Source: Comamonas sp. lk
GTDB taxonomy: Bacteria > Pseudomonadota > Gammaproteobacteria > Burkholderiales > Burkholderiaceae_C
DNA length: 51,501 nucleotides
Direction of reading: 5' to 3'
NCBI GenBank assembly: GCA_945865675.1
Contig: CAMBFO010000004.1
Location: 1 to 51,501, forward strand
The translations under genes and the position numbers were made by a program. Below, piece by piece: positions 19,459 through 28,103 of the stretch. The stretch's first letter is position 1. Each line of letters opens with the position of its first letter. Below the pieces are notes generated by a model, which made no database searches, had not been told where the DNA came from, and saw only the letters and a list, made by a program, of their open reading frames with translations.

Positions 19459-19540
19459 GTTCGGATTTTAGGCCTGCACCTGCAAGCGGCCCGCAACAGC
19501 AGCACAGGCGCAGCCAGGCGCATGTGCAAGTGCATGTTCT

Positions 19541-20050
19541 TTAGCTGCGCTGGCGCTTGCCGTACACGCCCGCGTGGGTGTGCAGCAGCTCCAAGGGGTA
19601 GCGCTGCCCGGCCAAATAGTCTTCTATGCATTGCCATACCAAGGGGCTACGGTGCTGCAGTGCGCTGGCGCGCACTTCTTGCGGTGTTAACCACAGTGTG
19701 CGCACAATGCCGGTATCGAGGACGCGCTGCGTATCAAAGGCGCCTAGCGCGCCACAAAACGCGAAGCGCACATAGCTCAGGTCCGCGCCACCCGGCCTGC
19801 CCGGTCCGTCGGGCAATTGCACGCGGGCCAGGTAGATGCCGACCAGTGCCTCGGGCGTGAAAGCAAACGCGGTTTCCTCCAGCGTCTCGCGGGCACAGGC
19901 TTGCGCCAGCGATTCGCCGGGGTCCAGGTGGCCGGCTGGGTTGTTCAGGCGCAGGCCTTCGGGCGTTAGCTCTTCGACCAGCAAAAACCGCCCCTCGCGC
20001 TCAATAATGGCCGCCACCGTCGTCGAAGGCTTGTAGCGCAATTCGTCCAT
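19541..20050 (-). CDS. NUDIX hydrolase
   Basis: NUDIX box GHLDPGESLAQACARETLEETAFAF within MDELRYKPSTTVAAIIEREGRFLLVEE. Confidence 0.92.
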   Translation of the reverse strand: MDELRYKPSTTVAAIIEREGRFLLVEELTPEGLRLNNPAGHLDPGESLAQACARETLEETAFAFTPEALVGIYLARVQLPDGPGRPGGADLSYVRFAFCGALGAFDTQRVLDTGIVRTLWLTPQEVRASALQHRSPLVWQCIEDYLAGQRYPLELLHTHAGVYGKRQRS

Positions 20051-20103
20051 AAGGATGCGAAGGCGGCTTGGCTGCTGTCGATGCGGGTGGCGGCAGCGGC
20101 GCT

Positions 20104-20592
20104 TTAGGCCCCGGCCGCGCTGCTTGGGGTGCTGGGGCTGGGGGCGGGCAAGGCATGCGCATCCGGCGCTTGCGCCTTGGGTCGCGACCCTTCGGTGGCG
20201 CGCTCGGCATATCTATTAAAGCGCCAGGCGCTGCCGTTCAGAGTGATGCGCCTCCAGGTGGCACGCTTCTCTGCGGGGCTCATTTGCGGCCAGTGTTGGA
20301 CTTCCAAAAAACTGCGGCCGCAGCCTTTGCAGGTTTCGTCGCCCTGGCTGGTGGAGCAAATCGCGATGCAAGGCGTATCTGGCGTGCTGCCATACCAGGC
20401 CATCCAAGCCTCGTGCGCCGCACGCGGCATGCTGCGCTCGTCGGCCTCAGCCTCGCGGTAATAGACCAGCAAGGCATAAATCTCGGCCAGCGCGCGCGTG
20501 GGGCCGGACAGGGACACACCATCAGGCGAAGGGCTTTTGCCGCGCCAATAGTTGATAGCCGATTCGATATCGGTAATGTGAATGCCTGCCAT
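20104..20592 (-). CDS. Hypothetical protein with DUF3717-like N-terminus and DUF1289-like Cys motif
   Basis: MAGIHITDIESAINYWRGKSPS (DUF3717-like) and TPCIAICSTSQGDETCKGCGRSFLEVQHWPQMSPAEKRATWRRI (DUF1289-like). Confidence 0.75.
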   Translation of the reverse strand: MAGIHITDIESAINYWRGKSPSPDGVSLSGPTRALAEIYALLVYYREAEADERSMPRAAHEAWMAWYGSTPDTPCIAICSTSQGDETCKGCGRSFLEVQHWPQMSPAEKRATWRRITLNGSAWRFNRYAERATEGSRPKAQAPDAHALPAPSPSTPSSAAGA

Positions 20593-20707
20593 GGGGGTGG
20601 ATAGAGAAGAGGCGCGATGATAGCCTTACTGGCGGCGCACATGGCGCCAATTGCGTGCAGGGCGCGTCGGCCTTGCCTACGCCCTCTGGGCGTTAGCGTA
20701 GCTTTGT

Positions 20708-20713
20708 TATAAT
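20708..20713 (+). promoter_or_regulatory. Candidate -10 element TATAAT upstream of riboswitch
   Basis: TATAAT at 20708-20713, about 7-12 nt before the conserved GGGGAGTAGC of the riboswitch; no convincing -35. Confidence 0.5.
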
Positions 20714-20721
20714 GAAGTTGC

Positions 20722-20890
20722 TGAAGGGGAGTAGCCCCCTGTTGTCGGGTCGTCAATACGGACACTTGCTGTCCCGGCCCCACAGATGCCAGTGCTTTGC
20801 GCGCTGCGCCATCGGGCAAGACCTTCGCCGCACGTGGACGGTTTCGTCCGAACGCGCGCGACAGGTGTCTTATGCCCGCTTCTGGGCCTC
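20722..20890 (+). promoter_or_regulatory. yybP-ykoY (Mn2+-sensing type) riboswitch, approximate bounds
   Basis: Conserved GGGGAGTAGCCCC...GTCGTCAATACGGAC...GGGCAAGACCTTCGCCGCACG...GGACGGTTTCGTCC, directly upstream of a TerC-family gene, a classic yybP-ykoY context. Confidence 0.82.
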
Positions 20891-20909
20891 ATTACAGGAA
20901 TAATAAACC

Positions 20910-21620
20910 GTGGAATTCTTTTCAAATGCCTGGTGGTCCGCTTTGCTGGCTATCGTCTTGATCGACTTGGTGTTGGCTGGCGACAACGCCATCGTCATCG
21001 CCCTGGCTGCGCGCAACGTGCCCCAACACTTACGCAAAAAAACCATTCTTTGGGGTACGGCGGGAGCTATCGTTGTGCGCATCGTCATGACGCTGGGCGT
21101 AGTCTGGTTGCTGCAAATACCCGGTTTGATGCTGGTGGGTGGCTTGGGCCTGGTATGGGTGGCTTACAAATTACTGGCGGACCAAGGGGATGGTGGTCAT
21201 GAAGAAGGCGGCGCCAACACCTTCTGGGGCGCCATGAAAACCATCATCGTGGCCGACGCGCTCATGGGCATCGACAACGTACTCGGCGTGGCCGGTGCGG
21301 CCCACGGCGCCATGGATTTGGTGGTGATTGGTCTGCTCATCAGCGTGCCGATTGTGGTGTTTGGTAGTTCGGTAGTGCTGCGTTTGGTGGAGCGTTTCCC
21401 CTGGATCATCGGCGTAGGCGCTGCCGTGTTGGCGCTTACCGCCGCGCAAATGATCGCCAACGAGCCTTGGTTGAAGGACTTCTTCGGCGCGGCCAAAGGT
21501 GAGATCGAACAGCAGCAGCAATTGGCGCGCTGGGGCTTGTATGCGCTGGTGACAGCGGGTGTTTTGCTGGCGGGTTGGCGCAGCAAGCGCCGTGCATTGC
21601 AAGCGGCGGACCCGGTTTAA
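20910..21620 (+). CDS. TerC family integral membrane protein (GTG start)
   Basis: MEFFSNAWWSALLAIVLIDLVLAGDNAIVIALAARNVPQHLRKKTILWGTAGAIVVRI...; TIIVADALMGIDNVLGVAGAAHG. Confidence 0.92.
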   Translation: MEFFSNAWWSALLAIVLIDLVLAGDNAIVIALAARNVPQHLRKKTILWGTAGAIVVRIVMTLGVVWLLQIPGLMLVGGLGLVWVAYKLLADQGDGGHEEGGANTFWGAMKTIIVADALMGIDNVLGVAGAAHGAMDLVVIGLLISVPIVVFGSSVVLRLVERFPWIIGVGAAVLALTAAQMIANEPWLKDFFGAAKGEIEQQQQLARWGLYALVTAGVLLAGWRSKRRALQAADPV

Positions 21621-21648
21621 CGCACCAGGGCCAGGCCGGGGCATTCAA

Positions 21649-23328
21649 TTAGCGTTGCTGGTTGGCTTGCTCGCGAAGCAGCTGCACGATCTCGCGCGCA
21701 CGCGTGTCAACGATGGCCGCTTCAATATAGTCCGGCCCTTGGCTGCCCCATTGGCCCTTGCGCACCAGGTCCTGGGCGGCGCGCAAACGCCCCAGCGCCG
21801 ACGTCCAGTCCTGCTGCAGCCCATCGGCTTGCGCTTGTGCGCGTATCGCTGCCACCGCCCGCCCTTGGGCTTCATAGGCAGCCCCCAAAGCGCGCCAGGC
21901 GCCTAGGTCGCGCGGGTGGTCCACCGTCCACAGGTGCAAAGCGGTGGCTGCGCGGGCCGCCTCATTGCCTCGTACCTGCACCTGGGCGCGCTGCAAAAGC
22001 TCTGCGCGGTCTAAAGACATCTCTTTGGTACTAGCAGCGCGCACCGGCGTCCTCAGACTGGCCTGCGCCTGAGGCAGCTGATCCTGGCTGAGCGCGATTT
22101 CCGTGTTGAGCAGGCGTACCAAGCGATCGACCAAGGGCGGCGCACCACCCATGCCCGCCAGTTGTGCAGCCAAGGTGCCGGCTTGGTCAAAAGCGCGCAG
22201 CTTGAGCGCCGCCACTGCTGCGCCATATAAAGCGGCTGCTTGTTGCGCCGGCGCCTTCGCCGCCAAGACCGCTGGCTGCACATCCGCTTGCCAACGCTGC
22301 AATCCATCGACACCGCTATCGGAGAGTACCCGCGCGCGCGCCGCCATGAGCAGCGCTTCCCAGTCGCTTTGCACTGCTTTGTTTTGGGCCTGCTCCGGGC
22401 CGATGCGGCTTTGCATATCGGCAATACGATCGGTGCTCAGAGGATGGCTGCGCAAATAAGGAAAGCCACCGCTGTCATTGTTACGGCTGGACTGCTGCAA
22501 TTTTTCAAACATGCCGACAAAGCCTTGCGGTGCAAAGCCTGCTTCACTGGCTAGGCCAAAGCCGGTACGGTCAGCCTCGCGTTCCATGTCACGCGAGTAG
22601 TTCAAGCTACTTTGCATAGCAAGGCCCTGGCTGCCCATAATCAAGGCATTGGCCGCGTCGTAACCGCTGTTGGTGCACTGGTTGAGCGCATTGCAACTGG
22701 ACTGGCTTTTACTCGCCGCAATCAGGCCCAAAATCATGCCGCCAATCATCCAGGGCGTTCGGGCCGCGTCTTTGTCTGTCTTACGGGCGAAGTGCCGCTG
22801 CGTTACGTGGCTCATTTCATGGCCCAGTACCGAGGCCAACTCGTCGCGGGTTTGTACGATTCCCACCATACCCAGGTACAGGCCGAAATAACCACCTGGT
22901 AGTGCGAAAGCATTGATGGCACGTTCGCGGGATAAGAGTATTTGCCAGGCGAAGATCTCGTCCAGTTCTGGCCGCAGGTCGCCGCGCGCGCGCGCGGCCC
23001 TGAGCAGCGGCTGCCACAGGCTTTGCACATAGTCGCTCAAAATGGCGTCATCGATATAGTCCGGGTCGCGGTACAGGCTGCGCACAATCGAGTCGCCCAA
23101 GCGCCGCTCGGCAGCGGGGGATATCTCCGTGCCATCGCCTAAATCCGGTAGGCCCATGCTTCGCGCAGCCAGCGGCGGCATGTCACTGGCGGCGCTGGCG
23201 CAAAGCCCCACGATCGGCCAACAGGCCGCAGCGCTGAGCCAAGTGGCGAGCAGCGTTCGAGAGAGGGCAGGCAATGGCGCGGTGCGGCGGCAGGTACGAG
23301 TCATACCCGTATGATGCACGGGAACCAT
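21649..23328 (-). CDS. M48 family metalloprotease (BepA-like, beta-barrel assembly-enhancing protease) with TPR-like C-terminus
   Basis: LASVLGHEMSHVTQRHFARK (HExxH), READRTGFGLASEAGF, FPYLRSHPLSTDRIADMQSR. Confidence 0.9.
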   Translation of the reverse strand: MVPVHHTGMTRTCRRTAPLPALSRTLLATWLSAAACWPIVGLCASAASDMPPLAARSMGLPDLGDGTEISPAAERRLGDSIVRSLYRDPDYIDDAILSDYVQSLWQPLLRAARARGDLRPELDEIFAWQILLSRERAINAFALPGGYFGLYLGMVGIVQTRDELASVLGHEMSHVTQRHFARKTDKDAARTPWMIGGMILGLIAASKSQSSCNALNQCTNSGYDAANALIMGSQGLAMQSSLNYSRDMEREADRTGFGLASEAGFAPQGFVGMFEKLQQSSRNNDSGGFPYLRSHPLSTDRIADMQSRIGPEQAQNKAVQSDWEALLMAARARVLSDSGVDGLQRWQADVQPAVLAAKAPAQQAAALYGAAVAALKLRAFDQAGTLAAQLAGMGGAPPLVDRLVRLLNTEIALSQDQLPQAQASLRTPVRAASTKEMSLDRAELLQRAQVQVRGNEAARAATALHLWTVDHPRDLGAWRALGAAYEAQGRAVAAIRAQAQADGLQQDWTSALGRLRAAQDLVRKGQWGSQGPDYIEAAIVDTRAREIVQLLREQANQQR

Positions 23329-23408
23329 GAACGCGCGGTAAATGTCGGCGTTTTTTTATTGGCGGCGCCTGCCGCTTTGCCAGCAAACCCCAGCTTGACT
23401 TAATCACC

Positions 23409-23903
23409 ATGAGCAATCTCACCCATTTTGACGCCCAGGGCCAGGCCCATATGGTCGATGTGGCCGCCAAAGCCAGCACCCAGCGCCGCGCCATCGCCAG
23501 TGGGCGCATTCACATGCTGCCTGCGACCCTGGCTTTGATCGAGAGCGGCACGGCGAAAAAAGGCGATGTACTGGGCATTGCCCGCGTGGCAGCCATCATG
23601 GCAGCCAAAAAAACCGGCGAACTCATCCCCTTGTGCCACCCCTTGGCGTTGACCCATGTGTCGGTAGTTTTTGACATCTTGCATGCCGCCACCGACCCGC
23701 ATGTGCAAGACGGCGTGCGCTGCACCGCCACCGTCGAAACCGTCGGCCCCACCGGCGTGGAAATGGAAGCCCTTACCGCCGTGCAGGTGGCGCTACTCAC
23801 CATCTACGACATGTGCAAAGCGGTGGACCGAGGCATGGTGATGCACGACATCACTTTGCTGGAAAAGCACGGGGGCAAGAGCGGGAGTTTTGTGAACCGC
23901 TGA
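23409..23903 (+). CDS. moaC: Cyclic pyranopterin monophosphate synthase
   Basis: [75 protein letters not shown]. Confidence 0.96.
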   Translation: MSNLTHFDAQGQAHMVDVAAKASTQRRAIASGRIHMLPATLALIESGTAKKGDVLGIARVAAIMAAKKTGELIPLCHPLALTHVSVVFDILHAATDPHVQDGVRCTATVETVGPTGVEMEALTAVQVALLTIYDMCKAVDRGMVMHDITLLEKHGGKSGSFVNR

Positions 23904-23978
23904 TGGATAGCGGCTACCGTTTCGGTGCTAATTCCATCGCTGAAACGCTTGCCGACCTTGCTCAAAATAGAGGCCGAC

Positions 23979-24152
23979 TTATTTTTTGTCTGATTTGCTA
24001 TCCGGTGTGACAGCGTCTATGACGGCACCCGCAGCCTTTGCGGTGGTTTTGACCACAGTAGCCCCAACCGCAACGGCAGCGTCTGCCACCGCGTACACCG
24101 CGCAGCCAGTGCAGGAGAGGGAAATGAGTAAGGATAGATAAATGGTTTTCAT
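23979..24152 (-). CDS. Small putative lipoprotein (57 aa)
   Basis: MKTIYLSLLISLSCTGCAVYAVADAAVAVGATVVKTTAKAAGAVIDAVTPDSKSDKK, lipobox-like SCTGC. Confidence 0.75.
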   Translation of the reverse strand: MKTIYLSLLISLSCTGCAVYAVADAAVAVGATVVKTTAKAAGAVIDAVTPDSKSDKK

Positions 24153-24251
24153 AGGTCTTTCGCAGTGTGGCAAAGATGGGGCAGGTGAAAACCCGTGTCC
24201 CATAGCGCCATATTAGACCTCACCGATGGAGCGCAAAACTGCTAATTGACT

Positions 24252-25826
24252 TTAGGGCAATGCCAGTTGCACATGGGCCGCACGCCAGCGCTGGTAATCC
24301 TCTGGAAAAGCAGCGGCAAAACGCGGCGCGTACTGCGCGATCTTGTCTGCCCGTTGCAGCACGATGGCCGCATCGAGAATCTTTTCCACCACTTTGGCTT
24401 CGGGCGAAAAATGCAGCAGATGCTCACCTAGCTGCAGCAAATACGGCGCCGTCTGCTGGGACACCGGCGTGACCGACAGCACCGCAAAATCGATATGGCC
24501 GCTGAAAAACCAGGCGCCTTGTACTTTGTTATGGGTGTCTTCGCGGTAGGCGGGCGCGCGGTTTTCTGCGGCCATGTACAGCTGGCTCATGCGCCAGTAA
24601 TTCCAAGACACCATAGCGCAAACCAGCGCAAGCAATGGGACGGCAAACCAGCGGGCGTACAGGGCAAGGCGGAGTCGCAAGCTTAGGCCCGCCCTGGGTG
24701 CGGACGCGGGCGTGTCGGCCACTGCGTGGCCGGGCGTCTGTTGCGCCGGGTAGGCGTGTAATACCCACAGGCATAGCACGATGGCCACCTGAAACGGCCC
24801 GTACCATAGCGGGTACTCCAGCAAACTGTGCAGCGCCACCATGGCCAGCAGGCCCCAGGCCAGTTGGCGCTGGGGCACCCGCTCGGCCCAGGGCTTGTTT
24901 TGCAGCAGCCACCATAGAAGCAGCGTGCAGATCAACAACGCCAGTGGCAGCCCCAGCTCCACGGCCAATTGCAAAGGTAGGTTGTGGGCATTGTCCAAAA
25001 TGGCGCAAAAACGTACACCCGCCAGCGGCGTGGTGTACAGGGTCATGAAATGCGCAAAGTCCAGTTCGCCCCAGCCCCAGCCGGCAAGCGGTTTTTGCGC
25101 GATCAGGTCTAGCACGTTGCGGTACAAAGCCATGCGACTTTGGCAGCCCTGCGGCGGCTCGCGCATGCGTTCAAACACCGATCCGTCCACCCCCGCCGCA
25201 ATCGGCAACCATACGGCTGCCAGCGCATAGGCCAACAACATAAAACCGACGGGAAACAGGCCATGCCAGCTGCGGCCCGATGCGCCCGCACCGGCTCGCC
25301 AGCACCAGGCAAGCCCCATCAGCAGTAGCAATTGGAGAAAGCCGGTGCGCGAACTCGATGCCGCCGAGGCAGCGCACACCACGGCCGCAGCTGCCAGCCA
25401 TGCCAAGGTCTGCGCGGCGCTCATTTTTCCCGCCCGCGTGTGCTGCGCCCACCACCACAGCAGCACCAAGCCCATGCTGCATAAAGTAGCAAACTGGTTA
25501 CGCTGGCGCAAATTGCCAAAGGCCTCACCCCGCCCGGCGTAATTCACCCAAGTCCCCAGCAACTGCGACTGGTCAAAGTACTGCAGCAGTCCCATCAGCG
25601 CACTCGCACCCGCTGCCAGCGCCCAGCCCGCCAGCAGCACGCGCCAGCGCGCTTCGCGGTCGGTAAGCAGGGTGATGAAACACAGCCCCAATCCAGCGGC
25701 CCCCCACCAGGCGACCAGGCCAGAGACGACGTTTACGGAGGGGCCAAAGTTAAATGGATTGAGCCAGGGGTAGGCCAGGCACACTATGGCGAGGCAGTAG
25801 GCAAAGAATTGGGGTAGGAGCGGCAC
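24252..25826 (-). CDS. PglL/Wzy-type O-oligosaccharyltransferase (O-antigen ligase-like membrane protein)
   Basis: Multi-TM protein with GRGEAFGNLRQRNQFATLCSMGLVLLWWW, KPLAGWGWGELDFAHF, DNAHNLPLQLAVELGLPLALLI and LLEYPLWYGPFQVAI, hallmarks of PglL/Wzy_C. Confidence 0.88.
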   Translation of the reverse strand: MPLLPQFFAYCLAIVCLAYPWLNPFNFGPSVNVVSGLVAWWGAAGLGLCFITLLTDREARWRVLLAGWALAAGASALMGLLQYFDQSQLLGTWVNYAGRGEAFGNLRQRNQFATLCSMGLVLLWWWAQHTRAGKMSAAQTLAWLAAAAVVCAASAASSSRTGFLQLLLLMGLAWCWRAGAGASGRSWHGLFPVGFMLLAYALAAVWLPIAAGVDGSVFERMREPPQGCQSRMALYRNVLDLIAQKPLAGWGWGELDFAHFMTLYTTPLAGVRFCAILDNAHNLPLQLAVELGLPLALLICTLLLWWLLQNKPWAERVPQRQLAWGLLAMVALHSLLEYPLWYGPFQVAIVLCLWVLHAYPAQQTPGHAVADTPASAPRAGLSLRLRLALYARWFAVPLLALVCAMVSWNYWRMSQLYMAAENRAPAYREDTHNKVQGAWFFSGHIDFAVLSVTPVSQQTAPYLLQLGEHLLHFSPEAKVVEKILDAAIVLQRADKIAQYAPRFAAAFPEDYQRWRAAHVQLALP

Positions 25827-25949
25827 GCGCAGAATTATCGGCTGGCTTTGGCAAGTCCAGCGCGGGGCGTTCTTTGGGCCTGCGATTTGGATGGAGCAAT
25901 AAAAGCCAATACGCGCCGCGGCTGTTTATTGGTTTGGTCGAATTCGATA

Positions 25950-26432
25950 TTAAGGATTCGTCGGTGCAGACGTGCTGGAGGTACAGGTTTTCGGCGCATG
26001 TTTCGCATCAGCATCAGTTTTGCAACTCCAAGTGCCGCTTACTACGCTGCCAGCGGTAGTGGTGTCTGCCGACCGATAGTATTGGAGGTACTTATCTTTT
26101 ACCGCATTAGAGCCTTTGATTTGGCAAAGAATGCCAGCTTCCCCAGTGGTTTTAACTGTCGCAGTGACTGTCGCGCAGCGTTCGGTACCGCTCTTTAAGC
26201 CAATCTCACCCACAGTTGAAGTCGTATAAGTCAGCGCAGTGGTCACACCTTCCACAATCTTTGTTTCTACTTGATTTTTCGCAGACTGTATTTCAGCCAA
26301 GGCCGATGCCACTTGCGCCTTCGCAATATAGTCTTGGTACGCCGGCACCGCCACCGCTGCCAGAACTCCGATGATCGCGATCACGATCATCAACTCAATC
26401 AGGGTGAAACCCTTTTGCAGGCTATTTTTCAT
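25950..26432 (-). CDS. Type IV pilin (major pilin-like, PilA/PilE family)
   Basis: Prepilin leader and N-terminal helix [40 protein letters not shown]; Cys-bounded C-terminus [27 protein letters not shown] 25950..26486 trimmed to ATG at 26432. Confidence 0.95.
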   Translation of the reverse strand: MKNSLQKGFTLIELMIVIAIIGVLAAVAVPAYQDYIAKAQVASALAEIQSAKNQVETKIVEGVTTALTYTTSTVGEIGLKSGTERCATVTATVKTTGEAGILCQIKGSNAVKDKYLQYYRSADTTTAGSVVSGTWSCKTDADAKHAPKTCTSSTSAPTNP

Positions 26433-26563
26433 AAAGAACTCCCTATCAAAAAGTAAATAAGTAGATCTACCAGGGTCAATTGACAAACTCAGGCTTCAAA
26501 AAATTTCTGAGAATAGTTGTCAAATGGTATATCAAATGGGTACGGCAGGGGTTTTACGTATCG

Positions 26564-26719
26564 TCAAAAGAGATCAGCTAGTGCTGGCCAAGCATAGCCA
26601 TTGCCCTTGTATCCCAGCACGGCGCAACCGGTCTGCACGACTTGCTGCCAAGTATTGTCGGTGCAGACTGCCCTGCCCTGCCCTGCGCCAGCGCTTAGGG
26701 CGCGGGTACTTCGTCCTTG
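26564..26719 (-). pseudogene. Orphan open frame (C-terminal gene fragment?) lacking an ATG
   Basis: Reverse-strand reading QGRSTRALSAGAGQGRAVCTDNTWQQVVQTGCAVLGYKGNGYAWPALADLF*, 52 codons stop to stop, no ATG start. Confidence 0.35.
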
Positions 26720-26736
26720 TCATGGCGCTTTTGCAG

Positions 26737-27160
26737 TCAGCGTCCTAGTAGCAGCACCAGCGCTGCGCCCAGGGCCGGGCCGGCTTGGCGCAGCCAATGG
26801 GCGTTTTCAAGCAGCGGACCCAGCACTTTGTCGCTGACCACAGTTTCGCCGCCTACCCAGCCAATCAGCGCCGCGCCAAAAGTCACCACAATGGGGAAGC
26901 GCTCCATCAGGCGGATCATCATTTCTTCACCGGCATCGCCGCCGTCTTCGGCCAGCAATTGCACCGCGACCAGAGTCAGCACGATACGCAAGACCACTGC
27001 CGCCCCCGAGCCAAACAAGACGACCTGTTTTTGCTGTTGTGGCGGAAGGCTGCGCGCTGCCAGGGCAATTACGACGGCGTTATCGCCTGACAGGATGATG
27101 CTGATCCAGATGATTTTCAGCAGACCGAGCCAGAGCTGGGGGTTTAGTGTATTTCCATGC
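26737..27160 (-). pseudogene. Decayed TerC-family paralog: no in-frame ATG/GTG start upstream and missing central segment
   Basis: Open frame ...NPQLWLGLLKIIWISIILSGDNAVVIALAARSLPPQQQKQVVLFGSGAAVVLRIVLTLVAVQLLAEDGGDAGEEMMIRLMERFPIVVTFGAALIGWVGGETVVSDKVLGPLLENAHWLRQAGPALGAALVLLLGR*. The nearest upstream ATG (ATG GAA ATA CAC TAA) is out of frame, and the middle TM segments of TerC are absent. Confidence 0.7.
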
Positions 27161-27179
27161 TTTTCTTACTTTGGCTGGC

Positions 27180-28073
27180 TTAGAGCATGGCTTTGAGTAG
27201 CTTGGCCATTTCTGACGGATTGCGCGTCACTTTGAAGCCACACTCCTCCATCACCGCCAGCTTGGCGTCCGCCGTGTCGGCGCCACCGCTGATCAACGCA
27301 CCGGCATGGCCCATGCGCTTGCCCGCAGGCGCGGTGACACCGGCGATAAAGCCGACGATGGGTTTTTTCATATTCAGCTTGCACCAGCGCGCTGCTTCGG
27401 CTTCGTCGGGGCCGCCGATTTCGCCAATCATGATGACGGCGTCGGTGTCCGGGTCGTCGTTGAAGGCGCGCATGATGTCGATGTGCTTGAGTCCGTTGAT
27501 CGGATCGCCGCCAATGCCCACGGCGCTGGACTGGCCCAGGCCGATTTCGGTGAGTTGCGCCACCGCTTCATAGGTGAGCGTTCCCGAGCGCGAGACCACG
27601 CCGATGCGGCCCTTGCGGTGGATGTGGCCGGGCATGATGCCGATTTTGATTTCTTCGGGCGTGATCAATCCCGGGCAGTTGGGCCCGAGCAGCAAGGTTT
27701 TCTTGCCCCCGGCGGCTTCTTTGGCGCGCATTTTGTTGCGTAATTCCAACATGTCGCGCACCGGGATGCCTTCGGTAATGCAGATAGCCAGGTCCAGGTC
27801 GGCTTCGACGGCTTCCCAGATGGCCGCTGCCGCGCCAGGGGGCGGCACGTAAATGACGGACACCGTGGCGCCGGTTTCGTGCGCGGCTTCTTTGACGGAG
27901 GCGTAAATCGGGATACCTAGCACCGACTCACCGGCCTTTTTAGGATTGACGCCGGCTACAAAGCAGGCTTTGCCATTGGCGTATTCCTGGCACTTTTCGG
28001 TGTGGAATGCGCCGGTTTTGCCGGTAATGCCCTGGGTAATAACGCGGGTGTCTTTATTGATGAAGATCGACAT
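27180..28073 (-). CDS. sucD: Succinate--CoA ligase subunit alpha
   Basis: [87 protein letters not shown]. Confidence 0.97.
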   Translation of the reverse strand: MSIFINKDTRVITQGITGKTGAFHTEKCQEYANGKACFVAGVNPKKAGESVLGIPIYASVKEAAHETGATVSVIYVPPPGAAAAIWEAVEADLDLAICITEGIPVRDMLELRNKMRAKEAAGGKKTLLLGPNCPGLITPEEIKIGIMPGHIHRKGRIGVVSRSGTLTYEAVAQLTEIGLGQSSAVGIGGDPINGLKHIDIMRAFNDDPDTDAVIMIGEIGGPDEAEAARWCKLNMKKPIVGFIAGVTAPAGKRMGHAGALISGGADTADAKLAVMEECGFKVTRNPSEMAKLLKAML

Positions 28074-28103
28074 GGCGGTTTCTTTCTGACGGTGGCGTGG
28101 GCT

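Noticed and set aside
19459-19540. Possible tRNA or small RNA between mnmA and the NUDIX gene
   Set aside because: No cloverleaf or terminator structure is apparent; short GC-rich intergenic sequence only.
26433-26560. Sigma-54 (-24/-12) promoter for the pilin gene
   Set aside because: Looked for TGGCAC-N5-TTGC-like spacing upstream of the pilin on the minus strand; nothing convincing found, only a TTGACA-like hexamer with no clear -10.
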